DNA of 64,000 nucleotides. It comes from Dichetophora obliterata (taxonomy: Eukaryota; Arthropoda; Insecta; Diptera; Sciomyzidae). Shown here piece after piece: positions 22,411 to 36,300 of this stretch. The notes beneath the pieces are model-generated. The model saw only the letters and a list, made by a program, of their open reading frames with translations, was not told the DNA's origin and did not search any database. The DNA is taken from the NCBI GenBank assembly GCA_963920525.1, contig OY986438.1:121744920-121808919 (forward strand). Direction: 5' to 3'. Both the position numbers and the translations under genes were made by a program. How positions within the stretch are numbered: the stretch's first letter is position 1; each line of letters starts with the position of its first letter.

Positions 22411-23079
22411 TTTCGACCCAGCTCTGATGAAAATGGACTTTTGGACCACTGTAGCAAGAGCTTAAGTAAAGGCATACAAAAATTTAATGTTATTCTAAGA
22501 AAAAAATAAAAATTTAGGAAATTGAGAGCTTCTGGCAAGAAATTGAAATAACTTAAGTTAGTGCAATAAATATGAAAAGTAAAATCAGTAGTAAGAAAAA
22601 ATTAAGAGTAACATAAATTTTAATACTAAAATCCTATTTAAACTTAAGTTAGTCAAGTTTTAAATACTATATCAAAAATATTTGATTTTACAATGATAAA
22701 AATAATTTAAAGTATGTCATTTAGTCAAGTTAAAAAAAAAACATTTCGAGACAATAGAAACATACAGGGTAACCAGTGATAAAGGTCAGAAAACAATTAC
22801 TAAGATAAAAAATCCGGCATAACAGTTTACAAATTTTATTGATAAATGTGCCGGCACATCAACTCAAAAGCAGTTTTGAAATCAGTAAAATTCCCTAACC
22901 CAATCGGATCAATCGTAAATTCAGATGATAGGAGTATGATACTGAAAGTATAACATTAATTACACTATGCGCCACCATTTTTGTGATCGATATGTCAATC
23001 AAATTTTCTTATAAATTTCGGCCCGCAGAACACGAAAATCGCAATAAAATTTTGTTTCTTTGGAAAGGATTTCGAGATA

Positions 23080-23322
23080 CAGTGCACTCGCAATAACGTG
23101 AATTAATTAAAAGCAAGAAAGTTCACGTTTGTGATGCTAAAATTTGGGGCAAAAATTATCCCTTTTCATCATTATCAAAACTTACTTTTCTGAATAAACC
23201 AAAAAAGATTTATTTCAAAAATTCAATCCAAAAATAAGAAAACGAAAACTTTGTGAAAAAGAAAAGTGTTCACGTTAAGCGGTGTTCACGTTATGCAGAG
23301 TTCAAGTTATAGCGAGTGCACG
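23080..23322. mobile_element. 243-bp Tc1/mariner-like MITE, CAGTGCACTCGCAATAACG ends
   Basis: Inverted ends CAGTGCACTCGC.ATAAC.TGAA and TA flanks at 23078-23079 and 23323-23324. Several GTTCACGTTA words lie near both ends. CAGTGCACTCG(C)-type ends with TA resemble pogo-like Tc1/mariner MITEs. Confidence 0.88.
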
Positions 23323-24033
23323 TAAATAGTTTTGACATTTTGAACCGCTTTTTTTTATACATATCGAGTAATAATTGACTGATTTTATAAAAAATAATAT
23401 CAGTTTAAAGAAAAATAAATATACTTTTAATTTGGTTCGTCAACTTTGCCAATCGGTTCAATAGTTTCATTGCAATCAAAAGAAATGTAGAAAAAACATG
23501 AATTTTTTCAGTCAAAAATATATAAAAGAAAATATATTTTTCCCTCCATGACTTGGCGACAAACACTTATATAAACAAATTTGACTATTAACTCTAGATA
23601 TAATATTAAATTAATCTTAATAACATGTAAAAAAAAATAAAAAGACAAAAAGTCGACTTTAGATACCTTATCTTAATTGTATATAACTTCGTTAGTCTTC
23701 CATGAATTTCTTTCATCAGCAACTGCTTTTTTTCTTAAAAGTGCCATCTTCTTGCCTAAAATGATAAACTGTGCATTTTATGTTGACTTCGATTTTTTCT
23801 CATTTTAAGGTTTTTGCCAATTTTTTGTTTTTTTACTATATTCTTTGATTGCACCGAAACTACTGAACCGATTGGAAAAGTTGGTAAACAAAATTAAAAG
23901 TAAATTTATTTATTTTTAAACGGATATTATTTAACCAAATCATTCAATTATAACACGAGATAGGTTTAAATATATGGAACTGTATCAAAAAAAAAACCAG
24001 ATCAAAATTTCAAAAATATGAACAATCTTGGAA

Positions 24034-25093
24034 TAATTTTACTTAGGGCCCGGACCCGAATACTTTTTTCAAAACGTGTATTTGGTAGCCCTAAATCCGA
24101 ATCCGCTTTCAAAAAATGTCGCTCTCGAATGGTTTAAGAGATAAACATCGTTAAAGTTTCAAAAAATTACCATTTCAAGTAAGTATATGAAAACGTCCAC
24201 ATTTTTTGTATGTAAATTAAATTCTAAGAAAAATGTTTGCTTATTGTAAGGTTGAAATGTGTTCTTTTGAATAAGATATCAACAAATAAAATCCTTTAAG
24301 TACTTTAAGAAATACAAAGGATAAATCGGAGCTCCAAATGTGAAAAATTGCAATGCATTTGCAAGGCAGTGCCAAGCTTTAGGTGTCGGTAAGAGCCTTT
24401 ACAATCCAGTAAGAGCTCACATGGCATTACAAGCAGAAGCAGAATCCTCTGAATGTACGGATTCATCAGATTCTGAATAAAAAGAGCATACTATTTTCAT
24501 AAAACTTAACAGGAGTGGTTTTATTTATTGTGATGGTGATATTAGTGGTATTTCTGATTACATTTAGGAAGTTGTATTTCATGAAAGGAAAAAGCGCTAT
24601 TTTTAAATATTTTCTTTGTTTCCAGTATTAGCTCACATGGCATAACAATCTGAGCCGTAATGCTCTGATTGTATGGATTCATATGATTATGAATGAAAAC
24701 TACTTGATTTAAAAAAAAAAAACTTAAAAAAGTTGCACTGAATTTTTAAGTTTTCGCGAATTTGATCTCCTAAACCACTCGAGAGTGACAATTTTTATTT
24801 GCATATTTAAGCTTAGTAAGTCCAAATACATTTAATAAAAACAATTAAAAACATATAAAAGGAGAAATTCTATTCTGAGCACTTAAATCCTCTGATTCAT
24901 ATAAATATGAATGAAAAACCACTTGATTTAAAAAAAAAACTTAAAAAAGTTGCACTGAATTTTTAAGTTTTCGCGAATTTTAAGTTTTCGCGAATTTTAT
25001 CTCCTAAACCAATCGAGAACGACAATCAGGAAGCCAAAATACAATTAATAAAAACAAGAAAAAATATTCGGGTTCAGGCGCTAAGGTAAAATT
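24034..25093. mobile_element. Decayed element with TTAGGGCCCGGACCCGAAT ends
   Basis: Left AATTTTACTTAGGGCCCGG and right complement AATTTTACCTTAGCGCCTG, both followed by ACCCGAATA. Inward, both arms carry (C/T)GCTCTCGA(A)TGG-type and TTTAGGAGATAAA words. It holds a transposase-like C-terminus (24325-24480) and direct repeats. A third relic of this family is at 31497-31643. Confidence 0.7.
24325..24480 (+). pseudogene. C-terminal remnant of an unidentified transposon protein
   Basis: A 51-residue open frame ends in TAA at 24478. It reads IGAPNVKNCNAFARQ..., then NPVRAHMALQ, and an acidic serine-rich tail (ESSECTDSSDSE). A degenerate second copy of the tail lies at 24625-24695 and a shorter third at 24887-24915, so the coding end has been duplicated locally. 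I do not recognise the family; position inside a TIR element suggests a transposase. Confidence 0.5.
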
Positions 25094-25179
25094 ATGCCGA
25101 AAAGTTTAGTGGCATATGCAGCACAAAAATATTTTTCCATTTTGTTGCATAGTGTTATCATAGTCCGTTTTTGACTTGG

Positions 25180-25280
25180 ATAAAGCATTGAGTTAAGCGG
25201 TTAATTTTTTTATTTAGATAGAGCATTGAGTTAAGTTGTAAAATTGTTGAGTACGGTGAGTTGGCATTGAGTTAAGTACT
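25180..25280. repeat. GCATTGAGTTAAG repeats
   Basis: The 13-base word GCATTGAGTTAAG occurs three times (25187, 25227, 25265) at intervals of about 40 bases. Confidence 0.6.
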
Positions 25281-26704
25281 TAGCGCAATTTGGCTTGCCT
25301 AAAAAATAAATTTAAAATTATATCAAGATTCAGTAGTAATTTTAAGTGCCATATTACTTTATCGAACAAAGTGTAGAGCTCAGCAGTAAATAGTACCATG
25401 TACAGGATTTATACGAACAATAAAATTTATACAAACAAGTTTCATAAGTTTCACAAAAATAACAAGCAAAACTATTTTTAATTACTGCGCTAGTTTCATA
25501 TATTAAAACAAGTGTATCAGCGCTGTAACGCAGTAAAGTGCTTTAACTCAATTGCAATCAATTCACAACTCACGCACTTATCTTCAACACACGCTCAAAT
25601 TGTTTTGTTAACCACTATAAAAACAGCATCTGTTTAAAATAGTTTTCATTGCTCAGCTTTTTGTTGCTTTTGGCCCGTTATGTTTGTGGAATATCAGTAC
25701 ATTGAAACATTTGCGGTAATCTTTTACGCTGAACGCTCCACACGCAAACATTTTCTGTAACATAATTTGTCTTGTGACATAGAAAGTTTTCTTGCAACTT
25801 TAATAACTTGCGAATAGAGTTAATTTTAAAGAAAATAAAAATAAATAAATGTAACCTTTTTCAATAATATTAAGATTAATAAATAATTTAGCCTCTCAAA
25901 TAACAAAAAATAAAATTCTTTTGAATTGTTAAACTGGCCTTTCTGACACCGACGTAACACACCCTGTATAGTCATAATTATCTGTTAATTTCTTTAAGTT
26001 TTAAATTGCAGTCGATAGTTTTGTGTGGATTTTTTCTTTTTTTCTCTTGTTCAAATTTTATTATTTTACATACATATATATATATATATATATATTTTTT
26101 TTTTAATAATACTCGTACTTAAAATTACAAGTGAAAATTCAGCAACATTTCGTAAATATAAAATTATGCTATCAAAAATTACAAAAGCTGTTTTTTACTC
26201 TCTTCTATTATTTGCAAATTACAAAAAAATGTGAGGAATACAATTCGAGGATGAGTAGAAGGCGGCGGTGCACATAACTAACTTAACAAGATGAAAACTT
26301 AAAACTAACAAGTTAACGAAAAAGCTTAAAAGCTAACTTTTATAGCACATACTTTTTATAACTTTAAGGAGGCTAGATTGGGGTATCTGCTAAATTTATA
26401 AAATTATAAAATAGTCGCTTACCATAGAATGTGTAAAAATGTATATGTTTATAGCAATACATATGATACTCATTTTCTTTTATAGCAGCACGTTTCATCC
26501 ATTTCTTCATTTCATTATTTACTTTTTTTATATTACTGTATTTTTATATTTTTGGGAATTTCGTAAAAAGGTTCTTACGTTACTTAATTTGCTGTGTTAT
26601 GGTTGCCTCAATTCAATTGTTATTTTCATTTTTTTTTTTTGTTTTGTTTTTCCTTTTTTAATTTCTTATAGTTCAATATTCGGCTTAAATACTAATTTCA
26701 ATGC
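25281..26704. other. Region downstream of Src64B, including its 3' UTR
   Basis: AT-rich, with a (TA)n run at 26074-26094. The lower boundary of the Src64B 3' UTR is not determined. No other coding sequence is supported. Confidence 0.4.
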
Positions 26705-27319
26705 TTAGTCCTGCACCTCTCGATAGGGCACTTCAGACGTCACTGAAAATGATTCGAAGTAATGATTTAAGAATTCGAAGGTTGGCCGCTTCTCCGGCAC
26801 TGCATCCCAGCATTGCAAAAGCAAGTGATAGATATTGTCCGGGAAGAAATGATTGGTTGGCTTTGGCATTCGGAAGCCGCGTTCTATATTTTCGATGACC
26901 TCGCGACTATGCATGCCCGGATATGGCACTTGACCGTACGTAAAGAGCTCCATCAGCAGTATACCGTATGACCAGACATCAGACTTGATGGAGAACTTGC
27001 CGTAAATTATTGCCTCAGGTGCAGTCCATTTGACGGGAAAACGTGAGCCTTGTTTGGGGCAATATTCATCGTCGGCAATAACACGTGCCAAGCCGAAATC
27101 ACATATCTTGGCAACATTATTTTCGCCTATAAGCACATTGCGTGCAGCTAGATCACGATGTATAAGCAGCTTAGATTCCAAATACTCCATGCCGGATGCC
27201 ACTTGCGTGGCTATATAAATGAGATCCTCGAAATGCAAGAAGCGACCATCACCTTCGCGCAGAAAATCGAGCAAACTGCCTTTTGACATGTACTCTTGGA
27301 CAATGTAGATGGGTTCCTC
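26705..27319 (-). CDS. Src64B: Src64B coding exon 5 (kinase C-lobe and C-terminal tail)
   Basis: Acceptor ...tttcctag|GAGGAA at 27320-27321 after a 65-bp intron. It encodes residues 338-541 and ends in TAA at 26705-26707. It holds HRDLAARN, DFG, the activation-loop tyrosine in DDEYCPKQG, PVKWTAPEA and the regulatory tail tyrosine. The 3' UTR lies below 26704; I could not place a convincing poly(A) signal in the AT-rich sequence there. Confidence 0.96.
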   Translation of the reverse strand, partial: EEPIYIVQEYMSKGSLLDFLREGDGRFLHFEDLIYIATQVASGMEYLESKLLIHRDLAARNVLIGENNVAKICDFGLARVIADDEYCPKQGSRFPVKWTAPEAIIYGKFSIKSDVWSYGILLMELFTYGQVPYPGMHSREVIENIERGFRMPKPTNHFFPDNIYHLLLQCWDAVPEKRPTFEFLNHYFESFSVTSEVPYREVQD

Positions 27320-30300
27320 CTAGGAAATGTAAATGTTTAAAGAGTTAGTTTTCTGTGTTGAAATCAATGGTAGTCAAAACATACCTGCGAGCAAACCGCG
27401 TAGAGGGCGACGAGGCGATTGTGTCGGAACTTTTTCATGATGGCCGCCTCTTGAAGAAACGCCGCCGTAGACATGGTACCCTCTCGCAACGTCTTAACTG
27501 CGACATCAATGCTATTGCGCCACTTGCCGTAGAAGACTTCACCAAAGTTACCGCGTCCTAGTTTACGTATAAGCTGTATTTCGGAGCGTGGTATTTCATA
27601 TTTGTCACGCAGTTCTGGTCCTAGGTCCCACATCTGTGGCTGTGGTTTGGGGCAGGGGCGCGACAAAATGTGACAGAGGCCGAGCGCGTTTTCTACATAG
27701 AAAAAAATAAGATTATATCCATTGTTTTAAATTAAATACAACAGGATTATGTGCATTAAGCTAGCTTCGCTATTAACGATTTATGGTATAAAAAAAGTAT
27801 GTGATACAACATGGGCGTAGAAAGAATTGCAGAAAGGGGGAGAGGAAAATTTGTTGTTATATAGAAAGTTTTTAATTAATTTAAACCCAGATAATTTCTA
27901 CAATTCTTAAGATTCAGCATTTAACTCTATTAGTGCTCGAATAGATTTTACACTTAGCAGAGATGCATTCAAAAAAAGATGAATGGACCTTTTTTTAATA
28001 TGTATAGTGTTTTATATATGATAGTTAAAAAATAAACAAATAAATAAATAAATTATCGGGAACAAAAATCCAAATACCGTTACTGTTTCGAGATTACGAA
28101 AATTGAATGAATTAAAAAAATCAATGCATAGTTTTACATATTTGCAATGTTTATCATAGTTTGTAAATTAAATATGAATATTAATATATTATTACAATAA
28201 TTTCAATAAGCAAAAACTAATAAAGTAAGGAAATATCTTCCACTGCACAAAAGTTTAAATACCCCATGACCGTATTTTAGTTTATTCGAAGTTTTGAATG
28301 TTGTATTATTTTTGTGACGTCACTTTTATAAGGCGTTTCCACTTATTTTTGCGGAATTTAAGGAGATTTTACTGTTTTCATAAAGTCATTTTGTATGGGA
28401 GATAGAAGTGGTTTTCATTGGACTTCTTCAAATTTCATATTTAAAGTGCATGTTACAGTTCAAGCATTTATTCAAAATTTTAAGTGACTATATTATGTTT
28501 TGTGGAATTTAAGGAGATTTTACTGGTTTCATAAAGTCACTTTGTATTCGATTTTGCTCACTTTCGTACGAAATTGAATGTGAAACCAAAATACCTTGTG
28601 TTGTAATCCACGTTATACATAATCTTTTATAACCATGTCAAATAGTCCGTGTTTTGGACAAGTAACAGAAATCAGGTTATTACTATGATACGCCATTTTT
28701 AATTCGGCCCGTTGCTTTGCTTTAAATTAAATTCACTTCGAATTGAATTCGCACGAAATGCAGCACATGCCTGTATATATATTAAAATTATTTCGTAACG
28801 ATAGTTTTAAAATTACGGCTGTTATCGTGATCACAGATAGACAGACGGACATGGCTATATCAACTCAGGAGGTGATGCTGATCCAGAATATATATACTTT
28901 TCTATACCTGCCACGCCTCCTTATCGGCGTTACAAACGGAGTGACAAAGTTAATATACCCCATACGAATTTTTTATACGTAGGGGAATATATATTACACG
29001 ATTAGGCGGTGGTCTAAATAATTGTTCACCAATTTCTTTTATTGAAATACATAAATATATGTATGTACATACTGTTATTCCTAGCAGCCAAACATTGGCC
29101 GAATAGCGGCAGTTTTGATAATCTCATATGCTTTTAACACGAAATACAGAACCAGACCCTACTTTAAATAAAATAATTCATATGAGCACTTAATTTGCCG
29201 GCCAACAGTGGCTCGATAATCGAGTTGGCTGAGCTGTTAGTTTATCAGGAGAGAGGTTGCAAGATCGATTTTTGGCAGAGACCAACAATTTTTTTAAATT
29301 TTATATTATAATACAGCAAATGTGATGTTTAATGCTATTAATGATAACACAATTAATGATAAATTTATGCAAATTCGAATCATGTCCTCCGTGTCCTTAA
29401 AAAATGGTAGAACAAGTCATTCTTACAGAGCTATTCGCTGCAATGAAAATTTAGAAGCGAAACGTCTTTATGAATTGCAAACTGTTTACTTAAGCTTAAT
29501 ACAAGAACTAAAATCCACTACTAATGCTACAAAACTATGTTATAACAAAAAGGCGAGTCAAAAATTGAAAAAAGAATTTATTTAATATAATTGCAAAATT
29601 TATGTGAAATATGTGCAGTTTTGCTCGATAGTTTGTTGCCGTTCTGAAGGTAGTTTTATGATGCCCATTGTGTGGAATACTTTGCACCTTTTGACAAAAA
29701 ATAGGACAAGTAGATTGCACAGTCCTTTTTGCGTACTAATATTTCTGAACAAATAGTCGAAACTGTAGAAATGATACGTATCTTTGTAGCCAAGCAATAT
29801 TGAAAAGTTTTACGAGATTACTAGATTGAAGTTTACCTCCAGAATGTTTTTTCTGTCGAATTAATATTTTCTTTTTGGCGGCCACCTCTCTGCAAACAAT
29901 GACAAACCTCAGGGAGTAAAAACTGATATGTAAATCTTCTTGAGAACATAAGTCGTTCGGAGTCGATATAAAAATGTTAGGTCCAGATTTCAAACATTTG
30001 TGTTCAAACATTTAATAATACGTATAACACAATTGGTAATTAGAATCTTGGTCGAATTCCTTTCAAGGGCTGAATTGACCAATTCATGGTTTTTTAGTTT
30101 ATGTTTTGTCTTATTTTTGTATGACTTTGTATTAATTTTGTTTACATTTTTAACATAAATAAATACATTGTTTTTTGTGTTAAAAATGTCCACCGAGTGT
30201 ACTGATTTCACCTTATGCTTGGTTTTCACTATGTCATTTTTCGTGGTCAGTAGTTGTCGATCAAATTGAAAATGACAACATGTTGATATTTTTTCTACAT

Positions 30301-33300
30301 TTGGCAATCTTGGAAAATTGAAAACTAAGGTGAGTTTTACTAAGGTGATATTTCAGGTGATAAAATTTTGTGTCGTCATAAAAATGACATAGTGAAAACT
30401 AAGCATTATGCGGATTTGTCAACCCTAGATGATATTAGCATCAGCAATGCGGAGTGTTGCTATTATTGTTGCGTACGCGTTTGTGTTGGACATCGAGTGC
30501 TCGAGTTGTGTTATTTTCTCATGAGGATTTTTTCACAAGCTCGTTGACTTATTATGAGAACATATTCCTACAAAGCGACCGTTGTTCGACCCCTACTCGG
30601 CCCAGTAGACTTTTTGGATTCTGTTTAAACCATGTTCGACCCTCGTTCAGCAAATTATAATTTTACTTGGGATGCCCAAAACGGAACCAGAAAAACTATT
30701 CGAAGGATGAGATTTCTTCAAACCTAACATTAAAAAGTCGAAAAGAAAACTTGAAAAATCCAAAACAGAAAGAAATTCTTTTGTTAATAAAATGGAAAGA
30801 ATTGGAGAGGTTAATAAATTTATTCTATAAAATTTTGTCTATTCTTAAAGTAATCAAAAGCTCTTTCATGGTGATAATATAGTACACTTTTGATTTTGAA
30901 TTTAACTAAATTAATGCTTGCTTCATAAAATTTTTCATTTAATCATTATTATCAAAAAAAAAAAAATTAATATAGGACAATTGATTAATCATGTTGCATT
31001 TTTAAACCTTAACATTTTATTGTTAAATTGAATAAAAAGAAAACTAAAATTGTATTGTATTTTTGCACTAAAATGCAACATGTATTGTAAAAACGGACGA
31101 TGAAGAGATTTTGTTAGCTTTACAATTAGCTTTTACCGTCAGAAAACTTTATAATATTCCTTATACATGTTTGTTTCTTCCAATATATTTGTGCAACAAT
31201 TCAAAAGTTTACTTTAGTTTAAAAAAATGTCCACCACACAGATTGCAATGTATTCAAAATTCATCGCAATGTATTCAAAAGTAACTCTCTCTTTTTTTTA
31301 AGTTGGTAGCTCTGTCTTTGACATCTGCGTCAAATTTCATTACATTATAATCTGTAGTTAACATTAAGCGATATTAAGCGATGTAATTAAATGATGTGTC
31401 TTAATATACAATACAAGTGATAAAGTACTGTAGGCAGCATTTATACTCGTAACTATTACTTCGTTAAAGGGAAATTAGCTTCAACAACCTTAAACATTTG
31501 CACTGAATTTTCAAACTTTCGCGAATTTTATCTCCTAAATCATTCGAGAGCGACAATTTTTGTTTTCATATTTAGGATTAGAAGGCCCAAATATATTTAA
31601 TTAAAATAAGACAAAATATTCCGGTCCGGGCCCTAAAGTAAAAGCATTCCTAAAAGCTTATAATTTCATATCAAACATGTAAAATAATAAGTAATATTTA
31701 AACCATCATACAGTAATTTGTATTGCTTTCCTACATGAAATTGCATATTTGCAATGTTGCGTAAATTCGTTCCAATACATTGCAGAGCATCCAAATTTCG
31801 TATATACATTATCTAAACCACTCCAATTACGTATAATAACACAAACATTTCTTAAACACAGGGAGAAAAAGTAATGTAATAAAGAGTTAAGATGTTACTC
31901 AGGCCTTGAGATTAGCGAGATTTTTCTAACTAGTAAATCACCTTTTATGCTTACCACAACGAATAAATGCTTAAAAAATCGAGTAAAAAGTAATTTCTCA
32001 TTTTTATGCATGAGACCCAATGTTGCAGAAGGGCTCCACGCTGGTGACCTCGCTTTATTAAAAACAAGATAAGTTTAGTGGTACAAGATGTTCAAGGAGG
32101 GACAAAGGCGTCGAAGATGAACCTTATCATATACAACCAACAACATAGACAGTTGAGCAACACGTCAATTAAATCAAGGAATTGGTGCTCGGAAGTCGTA
32201 GGTTAACAATTAGATTCTTTTTTGATACTCTCAACATTTCAATTGGATTAATTTAAAACGTTTTAAAGAGTATTTAGGTCTCGAAGGAATCAAGTCTCGT
32301 TTGGTGTCAAAAACACTGAATTTTTGTCTCATCCTGCATTCGTTTTTGAACATTTTTTCGCCAAAAAATCTACTCATATCGTTTCGCTATCACCGTACTC
32401 GCCTAACTTATGTTACTTCTTCATGTGACTTCTTACTTATTATTCAAACAGAAAAGACTCCACGGACATTTTTAAAGTTTTGCAAAGCACATTCTTTTAA
32501 TAATGCTAAAAGTATGGCGAAGCTGGTTTTAAAGCAAACTTACTGCTGTAGGCCATAACTAACGCCTGTAGTGAGGGAAACGTTTGATTGGTGGCAATGT
32601 AGTAACCGCCATTGTCCAGCGGTTTAATGCGATAGTGTTTGACATGATAGCCACGTCCGTCCTCCCAGTCCTTTACAGACAGCGAGTAGCCATTCGGATT
32701 GTGTTCCGAAGGGCGCACCAGAAAGGTGCCACGCGGGTTCTCTTCGGCCAGCAACAATTTATCAGCTTCCTTTCGTAACACGTTTTCGAAGAACCAACTG
32801 CAAGGTGAAGTGAAAAATTAAATAATTTTTTAAATAAAATAAAAAATACAGCATTTGCTTACTCTTCGCTGTTTACACTGCGTTCCTCGGCAACAAAGTT
32901 CAATGGTATCAGACCCTCCTGGCGTGTGGTTAGATTAACAACGCGCCACCAGTCCGATTCGGTGTCATCGATGACCTCCATGCGATCGCCTTTCATGAAA
33001 CTTAAATCGGATTCATCGCGCGATTTATAGTCATAGAGAGCGACAACGACGCGTCTTTTGGCGAGAGCACCAGGCAGACCGGCTAGATGGAAATAGAGTA
33101 GAAAAAAAATAAATTCAATTTGAGATGATTTCAAGCTTAGTTAAATTCATAGAAAAAGTTCAAAATCATAGGAAAAAGCCAACAAAAATTGTTCATCCTT
33201 ATTAAACAATTATAAGAGCGTTAAGTTCATTGAATAGGGTCATTAATTCAATGAGTAAGCTGAGGGTTAGTTTTTGCATTTGCATTGAGTGTGTCTGTCC

Positions 33301-36300
33301 ACATGGCGTCATTGGATGTAAATAAAAATAAACATTGGACTTGACGATGAAGGCCTTTCGTGTACGTATGCCTAATTAAAACCCAACTGCGAATTGTAGC
33401 AAAGGCGTAGAAGAGAGGAAAAAAAATCGAACAGCTTTTTAAAAATGTAAGCCAATCCATGGACACAGGCACTGAATGTCAAAGATTTAATTTAACTACA
33501 TCGTTATTTTTGCATTGCTGCTTTTCTACCTTACTTGGTGTTTGACCCAACAGAACAGCACTTTGGTTCGCCATTTTTGCTAACATTGCTTTTGTACCTC
33601 TTTTTTTTATTTCTGTAATGCGATTTTGCCCAAAGGTGAGGAATAACTAAGCTCAATGCTGATGATTAAAAATTGATGAAAAAGTCAGCAATAAAAAAGC
33701 AACAACAAGAACAACATAATTTCATAGATCTTACTAACACTAATTGACCTAATTTTATTAACAGTTAACTTGTGCTTCCAGAGGATAACAAAGAATGTTT
33801 TAGAATACTTTATCCAAGAGATAGAGAAGGAAGTCATGCTATTTTTACTAAAGATTAAAATTAAATGCAGACGGAATATTAACTTTTTTTAAAAAATTTA
33901 TAGAATTTGGTAGAAGTTTATACATTGATAGTCCCAGAGTAGAGATTAAAAAAATATATATACAAAAACATTATTCCTGAGCAATAGTCATCTTTTAAGA
34001 ATCTATAACGAAAATGATATTTGCCGTTCTTTGAACAAAAATGGTAAAAATACACGGTTAAAAAATATAAAACAATTGTTAAAGTAAGTGAAGAGTTACA
34101 AGGATTTATTAGAACTAGAGGTCGCCAGTGGTCGAAATTCGACCTTTTTTCGCATATATTCTCTGTTGATTCGATACTTAACTGCGTATTAATGTCAAAA
34201 ACTTATGTTTTTCATAAAAATTTGGCATCACCTTTACTTTTCTAATAAAAGTAAATAGTAGGATGAATGAAGTAGGGTATCCGTAAAAGATAGCGAAAAG
34301 TGTTTCGAATGTTTTTTGTACATATTAGCAATGTCTAAAATAACCTCTTACATCATGATCTTTCTCCTTTATAGTTAAGGTTTTTATTAAAAAAACCTCT
34401 CTTTTAGCGCTCATATTTCAGTTCAAAGGTTACAAAGAATATTCAGTGCACTTCTTTTTTCCAAAAAAACATCTTAATGAAAACAACTTTTGAGCCTATT
34501 TTTTGAGCAAAAATTGAATATTTTAAAGGTTTTTGAAAACAATAGGGGTATTCACACTGACTTGGGTAGTTGGGAATGGGTAAAATGAGTACTTTTGGTT
34601 ATTGCGAGCACCCTAAATTGCAATTGAGTACTTTGTAGAATAGTTTTGGGCAGTGCTGCATGTTTGTTTGATCTCCCCGGCTTATGTAGATGAGTGACAG
34701 CTGGAAAAGGGTTGCCACCAAATCAATTTTTGTCATTTTATATCTGAACTAGCACAACTGTTTTAGTTCAGTTTAGTTCAGCCTATTTTTAGTTCAGTAT
34801 CCGAAAGTAACTATAGGCACTAGTTTACCGAATTTTAGTTTAATACGACCAAAAACTGTCTAAAATATAGCATTTTTATTGATTTGTAGGCGGTAAAAGG
34901 GTGTTTGGCAAAATTTTGCTAAACTATCTCGTAGGCGAAACAAATCGACTGCCAAAATTTCAGCGCATCGGCCCAGTAGTCAATTTTAATGATTTATGAA
35001 AAGTGGGCGTTGCTATAGAGCAACCACGCCCATTTTTAGTACTGTTCCCGAATGTAACCATACCAACTAAATTACCAAATTTAAGTCTTATACGACCAAA
35101 ATCGTCTTAAATAAAGTATTTTTATTGATTTGTGGGCTGTAAAAGAGGGCGTGGACACCCATTTTTAATATCGTTTCAGACAGAAACCATACAACTAAAT
35201 TACCTAATTTTAGCCTAAAACGATTAAAACGTCCGAAATATAGCATTTTTATTGATTTGTGGGCGGTAAAGGGGTGTGGCTTTTTTTCTATTACCGAGAT
35301 ATTAACTTGATGACCCGAGATATTGACAGATATTGTAAATTTGGTTACCGTAGGTGTTACCGTTCCTTAGATATTAAGAGACACCGCACAAACGATTATA
35401 TATATATATATAGAAGGGCGGTAAAAGTAGACGTGGCAAAATTTATATATCTAGTTACCACTACTTGGTGTCATAGAATATATAAACCAAGTTTCATTAT
35501 GAAAACATGCACAACTCAGGAATTATAATTTTTGAAAAGTAGGCGTAGTTATAGTTCGACCACGCCCATTTTTTGTTGAATTGTCGATAGTAGCCCTTAC
35601 GAACTAAATTACAAAATTTTAGTCCATTACACCCGAATTCGTCTGAAATATTGCGTTTTTATTAACTTATGGGCCAATATTTTTTGTAAGTTATTCGAGA
35701 AATTAGCATTGACAACAAATATTTTAAATTTAATGTCCTTAGGTCAATTATTGCTTATTTTTGCAAAAGGTGGTAACACATTAAAAAAAGTACTCAATTT
35801 GGCAAGAAAACAATCTACCCAAACGAGTCAGGGGGTAATCTAGGGTAGATTGGTAGATGGGTACTTGGGTAGAATGGCACTTTACAAAAACAAAATGTAC
35901 GGCATTTGCCAATCTTTCCAAGTCAGTGCGAATACCCCTAATATAAAACATTGAATTGGTGAGGCAACGGTAGATTTTTTCTTATTTCTCCAAAGTTATT
36001 TAATTGAACTTTCAGACAAAGAAAATTTGAGGGGAACTGATAAAATCTACAGTTTTCGAGACACCGCAATAATTTTGATGTCATAATAACGGGAATTTTT
36101 TAACATACTACAAAAAAGTTTTCGTATACCGTTATTTTTCACCACCAACGACTTTTCATAAAAAAATACGTTGTACTGAGAAAAGCTTCAGTTTTTTAAA
36201 TATCTTCATAAGATTGATGTTAAAAAACAACGGGAATTTTTCAAAATTTACTATTTGTAAGAATAGGGTATAGAATACTATTTGTAAGCGTATCCGTAAG

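Larger units (their letters stand above)
19761..22426. mobile_element. Possible hAT-like element with CAGAGCTGG ends and AATTCC-rich arms
   Basis: CAGAGCTGG at 19761 and its complement ending at 22426; inward both arms carry AATTCCT(T/G)(A/T)GGAATT-type words on a pattern of about 70 bp (19780-19910, 20580-20700, 22140-22400). No 8-bp duplication was found. Three other elements sit inside. Confidence 0.6.

Noticed and set aside
27355..27561. Plus-strand open frames opposite Src64B exons 4 and 5 (also 26701-26898 and 27030-27218)
   Set aside because: They are antisense shadows of conserved kinase coding sequence.
28743..28982. 79-residue plus-strand frame
   Set aside because: It overlaps the AGACAGACGGACATGGCTA dispersed repeat, which is non-coding in flies.
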